Source of the DNA: Cruorifilaria tuberocauda | Taxonomy: Eukaryota > Nematoda > Chromadorea > Rhabditida > Onchocercidae | Assembly: GCA_013365365.1 (NCBI GenBank) | Contig: JABVXU010000013.1 | Span: 124,001-188,000, forward strand | Length of the DNA stretch: 64,000 bases | Direction: 5' to 3' | Shown: positions 62,691 through 64,000 of the stretch, one piece after another | Layout: each line of letters opens with the position of its first letter | How positions within the stretch are numbered: position 1 is the first letter of the stretch | Notes under the pieces: model-generated | Databases searched by the model: none | What the model saw: the letters and a program-made list of their open reading frames with translations, nothing else | Told to the model about the DNA's origin: nothing | Translations under genes and position numbers: made by a program

Positions 62691-63244
62691 TTCAATATGT
62701 AATACTTGAAATTAATTTGGGTTGAGGGTTGAGTTATTCTTATTGTTCTACATTTTTCTTTGTTTATTTATATATTTTTAAAAGGTTATATTTATTTTGA
62801 GTTTGATTAAATTGTTATATTGGAGAGTGTTTTATATCAGTGAAAAGATTGATGCTAATAATTTATGAAAAGAACACTGCAAGCGATTTAAAAGAAATTA
62901 GCAAAAGTTTGATAATATTTGAAGAAACCAAAAATTATAAGCAATTCCCTGATTGGATAGATGAAGAGTTGTGTAATTGAGTTGTATGTAACTAAATTAC
63001 TCAAAAGGTTTATAAACTTCTCGAGAAATTTTTTTTGCCTCCAACTATTTTCTTATTTTTGCTAAATCATCCTTATGATAACATGTTGAGGCTGCACAAG
63101 AAGATAAGAAGGAGGTGTGAATCAAAAAAATTGTGATACATACAAAGAAATACATTTGAAAAAATTTATAATTAATGAAATATAGCAGACAGCTCATCAA
63201 TAATACTTTGTAATAGTGTTATGTACTTGTATGATGCATTTATT

Positions 63245-63280
63245 GAGAGGGAGAAAGAGAGAGAGAGAGAGAGAGAGAGG
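63245..63280. repeat. GA microsatellite
   Basis: GA units with short GGGAGAAA interruptions at the left end. Confidence 0.92.
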
Positions 63281-64000
63281 AATGGAAGAAAAATTGAAAT
63301 TCGTTATATGCACAAGAAATTTATTATTATTAACAAGTAGTCGGGGATACCGAATCGAATAAATTGCCCGGGGCGGAATTTCATATTTTCTTGCATTCAT
63401 TTGTGTCTCTAATTATTTTTTTATTCAGAATTTCTTTTCACTCTATTCACCAGTTCAAATTTTTGACGTGATATCTTGTATTGATGAGAGAAATTGAGAA
63501 AAGAATATTTACTATAAAAGGAAAATCTGAATTAAAATATTTACAGTGTTGCAATTGCTGATTGGTTATCTGATAATTTGATACATATCTGAAGAAATGA
63601 ATGATAATTTTTTTCTTTCACTTACATTTAACGATCTCTACGCAATACCTGTCAAACTCATTTAGTTTATTTGACGACGAAAATTTTTCATTGACGTACA
63701 ACTTTTTCGAAGTGATCTTAAAAAGAAATAACCTATTTGCTTCATTTTTTTGTTGAAACTAAAGAAAAACAACGTATTCTTCTTTTTGATTACAATTAAA
63801 TAAATGTATGAAATTATAATACATAATAATTCAATTATTTGAATCAGGAGAAGTACAGTCCTGTATTTCTATAATGCACAGTTGATATCACTTATATAGT
63901 CGAAATTTAACAAAAAAGAAAAAAGTACCCATTTGCTTCTAGATATATCACTTCAGAGGAAACTTTTATTAATCGAAATTTTCAATTATGTTAATAATGA

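Larger units (their letters stand above)
62431..64000. other. Intergenic region after the WDR47-like gene
   Basis: 3' UTR and downstream sequence. It contains a 7-mer tandem repeat (62665-62690) and a GA microsatellite (63245-63280). No gene was found. Confidence 0.55.

Overview
The window is eukaryotic, very A+T-rich, and almost certainly from a nematode, most likely a filarial (clade III) parasite. Genes are cut into many short exons. Introns usually end in a T-run plus CAG or TAG and mostly begin GTAAG or GTATG. Start codons often lie just behind an acceptor-like TTCAG, as expected for spliced-leader trans-splicing. The products best match nematode or general metazoan families. The species cannot be fixed from the sequence alone. 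I saw no prokaryotic, viral or organellar segment.

Layout, with every supported gene on the + strand: 0.3-1.1 kb, last two exons of a protein kinase A-type (PRKX/Pka-C3-like) catalytic subunit; 2.3-4.2 kb, a compact RING+PHD (PHRF1-like) nuclear protein; 5.1-9.9 kb, UTP6, a U3 snoRNP/small-subunit processome protein with HAT repeats, in 12 exons; 15.0-22.1 kb, an SLC4-family bicarbonate transporter in at least 24 exons; 23.4-26.1 kb, a secreted or lysosomal DNase II in 9 exons; 34.2-34.8 kb, a small cysteine-rich secreted protein of unknown function; 37.8-39.0 kb, a small secreted protein that resembles the transthyretin-like family; 49.8-56.5 kb, a TBL1/TBL1XR1/Ebi homologue (LisH plus WD40 corepressor subunit) in 15 exons; 60.2-62.4 kb, the C-terminal WD40 part of a WDR47-like protein whose 5' end I could not find.

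The genes do not form one pathway. They are housekeeping genes (ribosome assembly, chromatin and transcription, ion transport, DNA degradation) mixed with two small secreted-protein genes. Long gene-poor stretches (10-15, 26-34, 39-50 kb) carry microsatellites, several perfect hairpins and a C+G-richer patch, but no convincing genes.

I found no clearly new multi-gene system. The most unusual points are in the TBL1 homologue: two introns that appear to be GC-AG, and beside one of them an alternative GT-AG splicing choice that would swap 14 residues of the WD40 propeller for 17 others in frame. Others are two perfect long hairpins (37.05 and 47.83 kb) of microRNA-precursor size, a CA/TG inverted pair near 43 kb, a possible alternative isoform of the small secreted gene at 37.8 kb, and a 12-residue insertion between zinc-binding residues of the PHD finger. 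Exon boundaries were called by eye from splice consensus, reading frame and family similarity. They are consistent in phase but unsupported by transcripts.
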